Positions 1 through 11,258 are shown, numbered from the stretch's first letter. The stretch: 64,000 bases of DNA from Platycnemis pennipes (GCA_933228895.1 OW121853.1:123152133-123216132); one strand, 5' to 3'. Translations and numbers: made by a program. Notes: generated by a model from the letters alone, not told the origin.

Positions 1-1070
1 TCGGACAATGCGGTCATTAGGGAAATCAGGGGTAAAGAGATGAAGGTGTTTCACCAGGATCCAAAAGTCTCACTGCGTCATGAGATCACTATCATGGTAA
101 GGAAGTGCTGAACGAATGCTCCGGATTTGTTTCCTGCATTTCTTCCAGTCTCTGGTAGGATTACTTTGGACACGTGAAGTGAATAAGTAAAATACGTCCA
201 CTTTTGAGGTGCAAAACGAACTTTAAAATGATGGCTGTAAGAATTACCAACGTCTTAATCTATCCAGCCCCCCTCCATAGCTTTATCTGAATCCAAAAAT
301 GAAAAAAATCAAGGAAAATCTTGGCTGGATTATCACAGTTTACGGAGGGATTTTAAGTTAGCAAGGTGTGAATAAGTAGGTAGAAAATTTGTTGTTAGCC
401 CAAAAGACAGCACAAAAATTGTTACAAAATATACATCAGGTTAGGTTTTCCGAACATAAAACTCAGCTGTCTAATCAGATTAAGTGTCAGACAAAGCAAT
501 GGTATTTATTTTTTGAAATATTTGGTATCAAATGAAAACGGTGAGCTCTTGCGGCTAACAGTATCTGGTGAAATGAAATGTCTCCACAAGCCGTAATAGG
601 TAATCCTTTCTTTTGTGGAATTAAGGGGAAAGGGTCCTTTTAGGAAATGGCAACAGTACCTTTAGCAGTTTTTTTCAGATAATTTACCACATTTGGTTTA
701 TCTTTTTATAACTATATGCAAGTGTTTATAATGTGTTAATCCATTTTAGAAGCTAAGATTTCATTAAAAAGTCACGCGGTGTCGTCTTTCTTGTAATGTC
801 GCTGTTGCTGATCACTTTTTTGTTTCGCATGACGATCTTCGGTCGCATAAATGCGATGGAAAACATTATCCTCGCGATATAACCTTAGCTGTTGAATTAA
901 CTAAAAACTCAAAGACTACAATTATACTCCAGATTTAAGGCCTAAGCTATTGTTTTCTCACTTTCAAGCTTGTCTCCTCTGTAAGTAGAATTTCTTGCCG
1001 TTGTAAGTAGGATTTGGTAGGATTCATTCTTCGCCCGGGAAATTCTACCGATTATTGCGTTCTTGCTTCA
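1..1070. other. No recognisable gene
   Basis: AT-rich sequence with no convincing coding region. The only structure seen is the repeat arm at 571-660, annotated separately. Confidence 0.5.
571..660 (+). repeat. Dispersed repeat arm, inverted partner at 5891-5980
   Basis: About 90 bases match the reverse complement of 5891-5980 with roughly ten differences; both contain CCACAAGCCGTA and GGGGAAAGGGTCCT in the sense of this copy. The partner directly abuts the right LTR of the retrotransposon at 1619-5890, so the LTR element sits between two inverted copies of a short repeat family. The family is not recognised. Confidence 0.75.
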
Positions 1071-1472
1071 TCCATCTACATCCACACGATACCCTGCAAG
1101 CCATCGCGAGGGTGTGTGGCAGGGGGTGAAGATCACCAAGCATGCACTACTAACATGAAAACTAGCAACTATATTGTCTCATGCAACTTGATTGCTAGTA
1201 TCTATAGTATTTAAGGGGTAAGACATGCATCATGCACTACAGAATACTCTAGAATATTTCCCCTACCTATCCATTTCCTATGCTGCCTATTCTGTTCCCT
1301 TATAGTACGGGGGAAAATGCCATTTTGAATCTATCGGTACGACAATCGATCTCTCTAATCTTATTCATCTGGTCGAATCTAGCATAATACGCTGTTTTTT
1401 TTATATATGTGCCTAACATCTTCAGTAAAGCTATCTGATTGAAATTTCTCTAATAGATTTAATCTGTACTCA
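1071..1472 (-). mobile_element. CR1-like LINE, family A, 5'-truncated
   Basis: The minus strand carries the family A C-terminal coding tail (FQSDSFTEDVRHI-like), the 3' UTR, and the shared terminal module GGTGTGTGGCAGGGGGTGAA read on the plus strand, ending in TAGATG-type tail at 1071. It is very close to the copy at 22274-22847, suggesting both came from one subfamily. Only the last few hundred bases of the element are present. Confidence 0.85.
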
Positions 1473-1618
1473 ACATCAGTGTTTGTTTGTGCAAGTGTAT
1501 CAGTGTCCTGTGTAGAAATACAAGAAGTGTTGTGTTTATTAGCAAGACCTCCTTCAGGCTCCTTGAAGCTTGTTGCTGACCAGAAGACCTTTCTCAGGCC
1601 AGAAGAAATACTGAGGTA
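1473..1618. other. Short spacer left of LTR
   Basis: Nothing recognised. It ends in GGTA (1615-1618), the left copy of the target duplication of the following LTR retrotransposon. Confidence 0.5.
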
Positions 1619-2103
1619 TGTAACATAACGCAAGGCCGCCATAGTAGTTCGCGGTCGCTAGGGCAGAATCAAGAACGGGGAGTGGAGGAAGAGGAGCGAG
1701 AGCGGCACGTCGCACGAGTGAGGCGGAGATTGGTTGTAATTTTGGCTGTTTTAATGGGGGAAGGAGGAAGTTTTGGAGGTGGGAGTACCAAGTGAGAAAT
1801 GCATTGACTGGCAGGAGTGGGAAGGCGAAGTGTGGAACTGTATGGACCGATCGGTGCTGTGGCGGAGCATATGGTATTTGAGTTGATAAAGTGACGTGGA
1901 TAGTTTTGGAGGTATTGAAGATATTTTGCTATATTTCCGCCATCGGAACATGTATTGATTTGTAGCTATATGTTGTTGCATGGATGGGAGAGTATATTAT
2001 ATAATTTGAATTTGTGTGTTGAATATCTGTCCTTTTAAATCGTGTTGCATACTTGATTGTATAAATAGGTCTGTGTCCATATGAACTCCGGCAAAAGATT
2101 ACA
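1619..2103 (+). repeat. Left LTR
   Basis: 485 bp, TGTAAC...TTACA termini, nearly identical to the right LTR. A TATAAATAG box-like sequence lies near 2060. The primer binding site follows three bases after its end. Confidence 0.92.
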
Positions 2104-2106
2104 TTT

Positions 2107-2124
2107 TGGCGCCCAACGTGGGGC
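2107..2124 (+). promoter_or_regulatory. Primer binding site, tRNA-Lys(CTT)
   Basis: TGGCGCCCAACGTGGGGC is complementary to the 3' end of insect tRNA-Lys(CTT), the primer used by Gypsy-group elements. It starts three bases after the left LTR, the usual spacing. This would prime minus-strand DNA synthesis. Confidence 0.9.
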
Positions 2125-2379
2125 ACGATTTATTAAATTAACGTTTGCGAGGAAAATTAATAAGGGAAACGTTAGTAGTATATACCACGCGGAAGACCTG
2201 AGAAAGCGGAATTTATGGAAGCGTTTTAATACGGGAATTTAGCAACCATTAGGCGAGTCAACAATATCGGGACAATTTGTCAATAAGGACGCTTAGGTTC
2301 GTGCGCGTCCAGTCAACAAAAAATCGCATTCACAACAATTAAAGTAAATTCTCTCGTCGAGGCGTTCGTTTTGGGCAAA

Positions 2380-3060
2380 ATGGCCACGGTTGTTAAATAT
2401 TTGGGTGAATTAAAGAAGACAGAAATTGTCGAGGAATTAAAACAACTGGGTTTAGATACCGTGGGGATTAAGAAAGAATTAATTAACAGATTACGATCGG
2501 CATTTGAGGAGAAGGGAATAAATATCGATACTCATCAATTTAAAATAATGGAGTTTCCCGCAGTCGGATCTAACATTATTGCATGGTTAGAAGAAAAAGA
2601 AAGAGTGAGGGAAGAGGAGAGAAAGAAGGAAAGGATTCAGCGAGAAGAGAAAAGAAGAGAGGAGCTAAGAGCCATGTTCGTTGAACAATCCGAACAATTG
2701 GGAGAGAGAATAGAAAAAAGGCTAGCAGCTCATTTTGAGGAGAGAATAAAGGAAGCGAAAGCCGAATGGAAAGAAAATGTTTACGCTTACATAGCAAGAG
2801 TAGAAGAGGGGCAGAGTCAGATTCGCAACAGAAGAGAGAAGAACAGAAGAGAGAAGAACGGAAGAGAGAAGAACAGAAGAGAGAAGAACAGAAGAGAGAA
2901 GAACAGAAGAGAGAAAAACAGAAGAGAGAAGAACAGAAGAGAGAAAAACAGAAGAGAGAAGAACAGAAGAGAGAAGAACAGAAGAGAGAAGAACAGAAGA
3001 GAGAAGAATAGAAGAGAGAAGAACAGACTCTACCAGTTGAACGAGAAGGAAGAAGAACAG
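2380..3060 (+). CDS. gag: gag-like protein with N-terminal SAP domain, truncated
   Basis: The ATG at 2380 follows the LTR leader; the frame also reads open from a TTG at 2371. Residues about 5-40 form a SAP-like helix-loop-helix (EIVEELKQLGLDTVGIKKEL). Charged coiled-coil sequence rich in E, R and K follows, then a tandem array of about thirteen RREKN units. No capsid or CCHC knuckle is present. The reading frame runs directly into RNase H sequence near 3060, so an internal deletion has joined gag to the end of pol. The SAP domain is seen from sequence pattern; its role in nucleic-acid binding is inferred. Confidence 0.7.
2829..3028 (+). repeat. 15-bp tandem repeat inside gag
   Basis: About thirteen units of AGAAGAGAGAAGAAC with occasional single-base variants. 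In the gag frame this encodes RREKN repeats; another frame encodes KREEQ repeats. The array lies exactly where the capsid region would be expected and stops just before the pol junction. Confidence 0.9.
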
Positions 3061-4669
3061 ACTATTTATTTCGCAATTAGATGTTTACGGGGTGCGGAGC
3101 TTACATACAGTACTACATTAAAGGAGTTAATAGCAATAACCCATGCTCTAGGAAGGTACAGAAGTTTTTTCTGGGTGCCAAGATCATAGTGATCAGTGAT
3201 CACAAGTCACTATCATACTTATTTCAATGCAAGTTATTAAATACAACCTTGGCGCGATGGATTCTGAGCATCCGAGAATACAACATTGAGATCCGATACT
3301 GCCGGGGAAAAGACAATATAGTGGCGGATATACTCAGTAGACACCCGTATGATGCTCAAGAAAAGGAAGGAATACTTATTGACGAGCCCTTGATTGCGAT
3401 GATACTCGCGGAAAAACCCTCGAGAGACTTAGAAAATGGTTTGCGGAATATTAAGGAAAGACAGCGGGAGGATCCGAAGCTACGAGATATCATTAATGCA
3501 TTGGAGAGAGGAGAACAAAGGAATCAAGAATACCGAATGACGGAGGCGGGATTAGTGCGAGAAGAAAGGGGCAAACCGCGGATCTGTGTCCCGGAGGAAA
3601 TATTCCCGAGATTAATAAAGGAAGCACATGAGATGTATGGCCACCTGGGGGCAGCTAAATTATACGCGATGATAAAGGAAAGATTTACTTTCCCCAGATG
3701 CCATCGGGAGATAAGAAAATTGACGGCGAAATGTGAAGTTTGTCATCGTTTGAAGGCACCCACTGTCAGTATTTATACGGATCTGCAGACAGTAATTCCA
3801 GAAAGGAGTAATGACCTCCTCTGTGTTGACTTAGTAGGTCCATTACCGAAAGGCCAATATGGTTATCAATACATATTATCAGCCTTAGATGCATTTTCCA
3901 AATACATTAAATTGTACCCGCTAAGAGTTGCGACAACCAAGGGAATTATTAAAGCCATTTTTGAAAAACACATGCCGTGCCTGGGAGCATATAAAAGAAT
4001 ATTGAGCGACAGGGGAACACAGTTCACTAGTCGGAATTGGGTGAGAAAATTGGAAGAGAACGAGATTAAACCAGTATTCTGCAGCATTCGCCACCCACAA
4101 GGAAATCAGGTGGAACGTTACCATCGAATAGTAAAAACATTGTTGAGGATTTTCTGTCATCGCACACATAATCGCTGGGTAAAATGGTTACCGGCAGTAG
4201 AAACATGCATGAACGATTCTACGATACGATAGAAGTAACGCCTACAGAGGCACACTTCAGGAGGAAGCCTGAGCGCGTATGGGATAAGTGGTTGGCCTCG
4301 GTGAACATGCGGGAAGAAGAGGACATCCAAAATCTTATTGATTCGATCCGAGACCGTATCACAGCAAAAGGAGAAAAAAGAAGAATGAGGAATGAAAGAA
4401 AACAACGAAGAGGGATAATAAACTTAAAAGTAGGGGTCAGAGTGTTGGTCCGTACTTGCCCAGTATCACACAAAGAAAATAAAATCTACCAGGGTTTCTT
4501 ACCATTGTATGAAGGACCATATGAGATAAAAGACACACGGGGAAAATTTTCATTTATGTTGCGACATCCGGAGACTGGAGCAGACCGAGGTGTTTTCCAT
4601 GTATCTAATCTAAAGCCGTATCGCGGGGAGTTCAATCGCACACACCACACAACACCCAATGCATTTTGA
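3061..4669 (+). pseudogene. pol: pol remnant: RNase H end, integrase, C-terminal domain
   Basis: Sequence starts inside RNase H in the gag frame. It shifts frame at the T6 run 3165-3170, then continues with the RNase H signature DHKSL and a DNIVADILSRHP end. The integrase follows: zinc-binding H-H and C-C pairs (GHLG, CEVCHRL) and a DDE core visible as VDLVGP, SDRGTQF and GNQVERYHR. A second frameshift lies near 4215-4232, after which the C-terminal domain continues to 4669. Two frameshifts and the missing protease and reverse transcriptase make this a dead copy. Confidence 0.88.
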
Positions 4670-5405
4670 ATACTAGCTATTCGCGTGAATATGTCACGAT
4701 ATAGGAAGGGGAAAGACGATAGAGAAAGAAAAAATATAGAAAGAGAAAGAAGATAATAAGAGGGGCAGGACTTAGGCAGCGAATATGTAGCGGAAGAAAT
4801 AGTTACAAGGTAATTAGAAATGCCTTTCGAGATATGTTTTAAGATAAGGAGTTCATTTTGGCACGGATAGGAGTTGATGTTGTAAGGGTTGAGACATGTC
4901 TTAGAATGTATACATTGTCCTGGCTTACCTCTGAGGCTTGTATGGGTGTATGAACATGTAACTGAGGTTGAGGTGAAATGAAGGAGATTGGTGAACTGTG
5001 GTGATAAAAGTGAGGTATGTCAAATGATCAGCTGTACAGTGGACATGAATGAATAGAGCAGGACAAAAGGTTACCTTGGTGACCACTGAAATTTGTGAAA
5101 GTAATGATATGTGATGATGATGATGATAAAATGGAAGTGTTTATTTGGTGTTTGTAAAAATTAGAAAGTAAGGATTTACGTTGCTTATTATTTGATGTTA
5201 TCAGTGTATATATATATTTATTTGATGTTATTAGTGTATACATGTTTGTAAGATGCACAGTCACGGACCATAAGGAGGTTTAATTTATCTATGAAATTTA
5301 GCCTAAGTCAAAATTAGAGGTGTTGGGGCCACCTTTCATAGATCATTTTAGAGGTTTCGAAAGAGAATTTCTCAATGTTTTCTAAATTTCTTTCGACGGG
5401 GCAAA
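4670..5405 (+). other. 3' non-coding part of LTR element
   Basis: No ORF of interest and no envelope. It contains a small ATGATG run (about 5113-5127) and a near-duplication of TATTTGATGTTA at 5188 and 5219. No strong polypurine tract is visible before the right LTR; the best candidate is the short ACGGGGCAAA at 5396-5405. Confidence 0.5.
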
Positions 5406-5890
5406 TGTAACATAACGCAAGGCCGCCATAGTAGTTCGCGGTTGCTAGGGCAGAATCAAGAACGGGGAGTGGAGGAAGAGGAGCGAGAGCGGCACGTCGC
5501 ACGAGTGAGGCGGAGATTGGTTGTAATTTTGGCTATTTTAATGGGGGAAGGAGGAAGTTTTGGAGGTGGGAGTACCAAGTGAGAAATGCATTGACTGGCA
5601 GGAGTGGGAAGGCGAAGTGTGGAACTGTATGGACCGATCGGTGCTGTGGCGGAGCATATGGTATTTGAGTTGATAAAGTGACGTGGATAGTTTTGGAGGT
5701 ATTGAAGATATTTTGCTATATTTCCTCCATCGGAACATGTATTGATTTGTAGCTATATGTTGTTGCATGGATGGGAGAGTATATTATATAATTTGAATTT
5801 GTGTGTTGAATATCTGTCCTTTTAAATCGTGTTGCATACTTGATTGTATAAATAGGTCTGTGTCCATATGAACTCCGGCAAAAGATTACA
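5406..5890 (+). repeat. Right LTR
   Basis: 485-bp direct repeat of 1619-2103 with the same TGTAAC and TTACA ends, followed by the target duplication GGTA. Confidence 0.92.
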
Positions 5891-5980
5891 GGTACTGTTG
5901 CCATCTCCCAACAGGACCCTTTCCCCTGTATACCACAAATGAAAGGATTACCTACTACGGCTTGTGGAGACAATTCATTT
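5891..5980 (-). repeat. Inverted partner of 571-660
   Basis: Reverse-complement match to 571-660, beginning immediately at the right border of the LTR element and including its GGTA target duplication. Confidence 0.75.
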
Positions 5981-7012
5981 AAATAGAAATATTTGGTACT
6001 TGTTGGAATTTAATTACTATAGCAAATGGAAAAATCATCTACTTAATGTTCTGGGAACGAAACAAGTATTCAGAGATAAGACAGTGTGCATGAAAACTCC
6101 GAAACTGTCATTTTCAATCATCTACGATCACTTATGACAGAGAATAACCGCAACCCTAAGGACAAGGAGAATCTGCGTCATAATTCATAAAACTATTAAG
6201 AGGTATTAGTTTTCAATCGTGATTGCCATAAGATACCTTGTGCGAAATGATATTACCTATAATAATCGACTAATTGTATAAGGAAGACGAAGAAAGATAC
6301 ATTATTCTTTGTCGTTAGAATTTAATAATTATGGCCACATCATCCTTGGAGATATATTATTTGAAATTTACTGTTTGAAATTTTTTTTCACAAATGTCGC
6401 TAATAGCGTCTTGTTGAGATCATCCTATCTCCCCAGTGAACGGAAGATTCCTTCAGCTGAATGCGAGGTAAAAGACTTCCTTTTAAGGAGTTAACATTTC
6501 CGCATGCCCGAGCGCCATACAGTTGTCACTTGTTAGCCAAGTCACCTGTCAGCCAGTCGAGGTAGAAAAGGCAGCATAAGCCATTGAAAGAGGCGAGGAA
6601 ATCTCACGACTGACGCTAAGGCATTGTAAAGAAAGAAGTAGGAATGATCAAATGGAGGACACAGAAGCGGACTAACCCCCATACGCACTGATGATGATCA
6701 AGCGCAAATTGCAGTGACTGTGCAGTACTGTTGGGGTGAGTTTGCGATAGTAAAATACGCTGCGTATGCCCTTTAAGAGTTCAATGAACTCAAATCATTC
6801 CAAAATAAACACTCCGGAATCCACGCATACATCATATCGGCAGAGCGAAATCACTAAAGGCACAAAGGACCAAGTCGTAATATTCTATCGCTTTTAGACC
6901 TTTTCAAAACAAGTATGGAAGATGGAGGTCATGAGTTAATAAAAATAGGAAAGAGTTTACATAAAATAAAGTATATTGTTTATGCACGTGAAGTACGGAG
7001 GCGGTGAACTAT
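5981..7012. other. No recognisable feature
   Basis: AT-rich for the first half, more mixed after 6480. No domain-bearing ORF or repeat module recognised. Confidence 0.45.
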
Positions 7013-7468
7013 GCTACGCAGGTTAAAATTTAGGTTAAACCTTTTAAGAAAATTCGAAACCGATTTCTTCACAGATGACGTTAGATACGAACCCCTGCAT
7101 AAGATACCTCTGCGTATTATGCTAAGTTTGATCAGATTAACAAGATTAGAGAGATAGACTGTCGTACCGGTAGAATTGAAATGTCATTTTCCCCGCGTAC
7201 CATAAGAGAGAACAATAGGCAGCGTAGCAAAGGGATAGGTAGGTGAAATATAGTCAGAGTAGTCTGTAGTGCATGATGCATGTAATAACAACCAATAATC
7301 CCTTTCTCATTATGCAGAAACTAACCATCTAGCTGCATGTGACCCAATTACCTAGCATGTATCGATTAAATATCCTAGTTGCATGTCAATAGTGCATGTT
7401 TGGTGATCTTCACCCCCTGCCACACACCCTCGTGGTGGCTCGCAGGGTATTACGTAGATGTAGATATG
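7013..7468 (+). mobile_element. CR1-like LINE, family A-related, 5'-truncated
   Basis: Starts in the C-terminal coding region (KFRLNLL..FETDFF-like), passes the RTIRE..RQ end, then the 3' UTR and the shared terminal module ACCCCCTGCCACACACCC...GTAGATGTAGATA. Small insertions break the reading frame. Confidence 0.85.
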
Positions 7469-7648
7469 GACTAGCATAGGTTCACAGATTATAAAAGTCT
7501 GATTTTCATATTGACTTGTCAAACCCCATTTAGAAAATACCGCTAGTATGTGGGATCCTTACGAGGAGGGTATGATTATGGAATTATAATGTGTGTGCAG
7601 AGGAGATCAACAAGATTTAGGGATTGGTGCTTTCCCGGCGTATCTGCT

Positions 7649-7830
7649 TCAAGAAGTTTTCTCGGGTTGTCCACCGGGTAATGGCGTCCATTTCAGCCGA
7701 CGTTTCGATCCTCGACTCGAGGGTCATCTTCAGTTTCATCTCGCCCTGAAGATGACCCTCGAGTCGAGGATCGAAACGTCGGCTGAAATGGACGCCATTA
7801 CCCGGTGGACAACCCGAGAAAACGTCTTGA
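7649..7830. repeat. Long perfect hairpin, Penelope-LTR-like sequence
   Basis: Arms 7656-7733 and 7746-7823 are perfect reverse complements over 78 bases around a 12-base loop; homology continues with one mismatch to about 7649 and 7830. The right arm contains CTGAAGATGACC followed by GGATCGAAACGTCGG. That order is typical of the repeats bordering Penelope-like retroelements and resembles a hammerhead-ribozyme core (CUGANGA ... GAAAC). The hairpin is seen directly; the Penelope link and any ribozyme role are inference. Confidence 0.7.
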
Positions 7831-7920
7831 ATCAGCAAGATTTGTCAATGGTAATTACGACAATCGTATTAGTGTATGAGTTTAATACAAAAATAGGATA
7901 GTAATTACTATCAGAACACA

Positions 7921-8068
7921 CATTAAAATTTAAGCTGAACCTTTCGAGTGAATTCGATGATGAAATAATTGCAGATAACGTTGGAAGTAGGTATATTAAG
8001 AGCCCCTTCGTATTATGCTACGTTTGAACAAACAAACAAGATTGAAGATATTCTTCTTGTATTTTTTA
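7921..8068 (+). mobile_element. CR1-like LINE fragment, left part of interrupted copy
   Basis: Codes on the plus strand for the C-terminal LKFKLNL segment and the following region of a family A-like LINE. It breaks off where the minus-strand family C copy begins; a plus-strand 3' end of the same type resumes at 9084. Confidence 0.6.
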
Positions 8069-9083
8069 CATCTATATCTACGACATACCCCGCAAGCCAC
8101 CTCGAGGGTGTGTGGCAGGGGGTGCATCCACACCAGGAACAATGACACAACAAACAAAAATGAACACTACAAAGCAAACACTACAACTAAAAGTAATTGG
8201 GGAAAAAAGAAGAAAAACTACCAAATCCCAATCATGTAGGGCACACCCATGAATACCATGCATGCCTTGAAATCCGACACCAATTTCATATATACTCATG
8301 CATGCAAAAAAGGCATTGCATGCAAAACACACGTTGATTTGAACATGCAGGTAATAAAAAAAAAACTATCGACCTACTCTGAATATTACCTCTATAATTA
8401 TTACCTATTTACGCGATGTTTAACGTTCTGATCACGAATCGTACGCGGAAAAATGACATTTTAAACTTGTCCGTCCTGCAATCTATCTCCTTAATTTTAT
8501 TAGAGTTATCGAGCCTACCATAATAAGTCGGAGCCAGCAATATATGATTAACGTCATTAATAAAATGTCCCTGCTTAAATTTTCCCAGAAGATTAAGTCT
8601 ATAATTCAGCCTGCGTTGTGACAGCGATTCCCATCCCAATTCGGCTAACATACCCGACACACTGCTTTCCCTATCGTAACACCCTTTTACATATCTCGCC
8701 GCTCTTCTTTGTACTAGATCTAATTCGTAAATTAAGCCTGCTTCATAAGGGCCCCATATGCTCGCAGCATATTCTAAGCGTGGTCTAACAATTGAAAAAT
8801 AGCAACGTTCCTTCACCCTTTCCTCACTTTTCCCTAATATTCTTTTAATAAACCCCAACTTTCTATTTGCTTGACTGCATATTTCCCTGATATTTGTTCC
8901 CCCATGATAGATCCTGAGTAAGTGTTAAACCTAAGTACTTAACTGATTCCACGTTTACTAATTCCGTTCCTTGAATCATATAGTTTCTTTCTATCGAGTT
9001 TTTTCTTTTCCAAAAATTTACTGTCACGCACTTTTTTATGTTCAGTTCTAGTTTCCATTTATCGCACCACGCCTGAATTGCCC
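8069..9083 (-). mobile_element. CR1-like LINE, family C, 5'-truncated
   Basis: The minus strand encodes the region after the RT active site (WCDKWKLELNIKKC), the LGFIKRILGKSEERV and LVRPRLEYAASIWGPYE segments, then QRRAARYVKGCYDRESSV. A family-specific 3' UTR and the shared terminal module follow, with TAGATATAGATG-like tail at 8069. Its 3' UTR differs from families A and B and matches 43809-44018. A frameshift or deletion lies near 8870. The copy has inserted into a plus-strand LINE (pieces 7921-8068 and 9084-9415). Confidence 0.85.
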
Positions 9084-9415
9084 GCGTGCCGTAAGAGAAC
9101 ATAATTGGCAGAATAGGCAGGGGATAGGTAGGTGAGATATTGTTAGAGTAGTCTGGAGTGTATGATAAATTATTGAACGTTGCATGATAGGAAAATACAG
9201 ACAAACATATGTAGAGAAATGCCTTTCTAACCAGTACTCCCTCATTATTATGAAGATACTACCATCTTGTTGTGAGTGACAATTATATCTAACATGCCAC
9301 GATGAAGTAGATTCTTCGTAAGTCTTAGAGTCAAGTAAGCAGTGCATGTCTTTGATGATCTTCATCCCCTGCCACACACCATCGCGGTGGCTCGCTGGGT
9401 ATTGCGTAGATGAAG
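9084..9415 (+). mobile_element. CR1-like LINE 3' end, right part of interrupted copy
   Basis: Begins at the CGTGCCGTAAGAGAACA end of the coding region and continues through 3' UTR to CACCATCGCGGTGGCTCGC and a GTAGATGAAGATG tail. Read with 7921-8068 it forms one decayed copy split by the family C insertion. Confidence 0.75.
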
Positions 9416-10325
9416 ATGTTCAACTTATTTAAACACATCTCAAGATTCTCGTCAGCCAACAGCCAATTAGGTGACGAGAATCTTGGGTAAAATAATCTAA
9501 CGGTCAATTGCCAATGCACAGGTTCTTCAAATCACATGCGTTAAATTTATATTCTTATAACATCTGCATGAATAGTTCGATTTTAAAGGCAGAATTTTAG
9601 CGCTTAAAAAATGTGAACTTTTATGGGCGAGAGTAATTTATTCATAGAGACAGGATGTACAACGACATGTTAGTAAAGAATCGTAGAGATAATATACGAG
9701 ATGTAAAATGAAGAACGGGAAGACATGGGAAAAGGCGGGAAGAAATAACATCAGTTAGTGGCAAAAGAACAGGCTAAAAACCTAGGAAAAAGTAAGAAGA
9801 GGTAGAATAAATGTCGAGATGGTGATATTAGTGAGTCATCAATGAATTTAGCCTTTTAGTTGTGAAAGGAAAGATGTGAAAACGATTTTTATGCCATTAG
9901 TACTTCCGCAATTTTCTTATCTAATTTTGCAGTAATAGAGACTCATGAACGAATCAGAATTTAAATTTGGAGGTTCCAATTCACACCAGAAATACTGTAA
10001 TACGGTGGCATACATTAAAATACCATTAGCTTAAATTTCCGATTTCCCTTGTCTTTCTTAGGCAGTAAATTCTTTTCGGGAGTCTGTATCTCTCAACTCA
10101 ATGTATCTCAATAATGGATTCAGAACTTGAGAAAAACGGTTCTATGAAATATTATATTGCCATACACATCGTGATTTCATGAAAATATACGTATGTTAAG
10201 TGGTTTACAATCGCACAAACAATTACCGAATAAAAGATCGCCCTTTTTTAAAAACTGATGGCTCCGACAAAATTGGGAGATGTAATTGATGCAATGAAAA
10301 GTCGATCGACGAGGAGAACCTGGCC
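9416..10325. other. No recognisable feature
   Basis: AT-rich, no convincing ORF, no known repeat module seen. Confidence 0.45.
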
Positions 10326-10327
10326 TA

Positions 10328-10482
10328 ATGGCCGTTTTACGGGAATGGGACACTTCGGCGCGGCCACTTCGGCGCGGCCGTTTCGGCGCAAGCCACTTCG
10401 GCGCAGGCCCATCTCGGCGCAGGCCCACCTCGGCGCAAGCCACCTCGGCGCAGGTCCATTTCGGCGCGGAGAACAGAGATGT
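10328..10482 (+). repeat. GC-rich minisatellite (TTCGGCGC units), copy 1
   Basis: About eight units of 14-16 bases built on TTCGGCGCNGGCC, from 10352 to 10482. Just before it is GGCCGTTTTAC (10331-10341), the same motif as the ends of the terminal-inverted-repeat element at 12887-13621. An inverted copy of the minisatellite is at 12753-12878. Strong GC contrast with the AT-rich surroundings. Confidence 0.8.
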
Positions 10483-10623
10483 TAAGCTTCGTAAATACTA
10501 CAACGAAGGAATATTGTGTTTTTTCGTCGTAATCAAAGAACTGTTGGCAAACATTGATTCAAAACGAAATAAATTTAGATGTGAGTGAAAAAAAAAAGAA
10601 ATATGTACTTGTACATATTAATA
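10483..10623. other. Short spacer
   Basis: Nothing recognised. Confidence 0.4.
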
Positions 10624-11158
10624 CATCTACATAATACCCTGCAAGCCACCATAAAGGTGTGTGGCAGGGGGTGAATTCTCACCAAACATGCACTACACAT
10701 CATTATATACTCTTCTAAACTCCACTATTTAAAAAAGAAAAAATAGCAAAGCATACATGCAAAAACATGCTGTTAGTTGGATTAGCTTTAAGTCCTAAAG
10801 CCAACCTGCAGCTACCAATGTTATCCATTGCTACACTCATACTGGATATATTTACCGTTATTCATATCCCTAATTGTACGAGGGAAAAAATGACATTTTG
10901 AATCTGTCAGTTCGGCAATCAATTTCTCTAATTTTGTGATTATGGTCCAGGTCTACCATAGTAAGTTGGGGTTCGAAAAATATTTTTCACATCATCACTG
11001 AAAATATGGTCTTGGAATTTGTTTAAGAGATTAAGTCTAAATTTCAACCTGCAATATGGCAATGATTTCCAATTTAATTTATTTAATAGACTGGTTACGC
11101 TAATATAGTTATCGTACCGTCCCTTTACAAATATTGCCGATCTTTGTTGCACACGATG
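10624..11158 (-). mobile_element. CR1-like LINE, family B, 5'-truncated
   Basis: Minus-strand family B C-terminus (QRRSARFVKGRYDN-like through RTPTYYGRP) with family B 3' UTR and the shared module, tail at 10624. The coding part is broken by small indels near 10950. Confidence 0.85.
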
Positions 11159-11189
11159 CGTCTACAGATACTCAATAAATATTGTCTAC

Positions 11190-11258
11190 ATCTACATCTA
11201 CACGCAAGCTACCCTGCAAGCTACCTCGAGGGTGTGTGGCAGGGGATGAAGAGCACCA
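11190..11258 (-). mobile_element. CR1-like LINE 3' tail fragment
   Basis: Only the last ~70 bases: TAGATG repeats and the GGGTGTGTGGCAGGGG module read from the plus strand. Too short to assign to a family. Confidence 0.75.

Larger units (their letters stand above)
1619..5890 (+). mobile_element. Gypsy-like LTR retrotransposon, internally deleted
   Basis: Two 485-bp direct repeats (1619-2103 and 5406-5890) start TGTAAC and end GATTACA. They are flanked by the 4-bp duplication GGTA (1615-1618 and 5891-5894), so this is a complete insertion. Inside are a tRNA-Lys primer binding site, a SAP-domain gag-like ORF, then the end of RNase H and an integrase. Capsid, nucleocapsid, protease and most of reverse transcriptase are missing. 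No envelope ORF is seen after the integrase. The LTRs differ at only a few bases (for example CGGTCG versus CGGTTG), implying fairly recent insertion. The copy is non-autonomous. Confidence 0.92.

Noticed and set aside
4670..5405. Possible envelope gene of the LTR element
   Set aside because: No ORF, signal peptide or membrane segment in this stretch on the plus strand.
7593..7901. 102-codon ORF on plus and 73-codon ORF on minus
   Set aside because: Both lie across the perfect hairpin and encode nearly the same peptide from the two arms; an artefact of the inverted repeat.
9069..9100. 5' inversion (twin priming) of one LINE
   Set aside because: The plus- and minus-strand pieces meeting at 9083 each have their own complete 3' tail; the better reading is a family C insertion into a plus-strand LINE.
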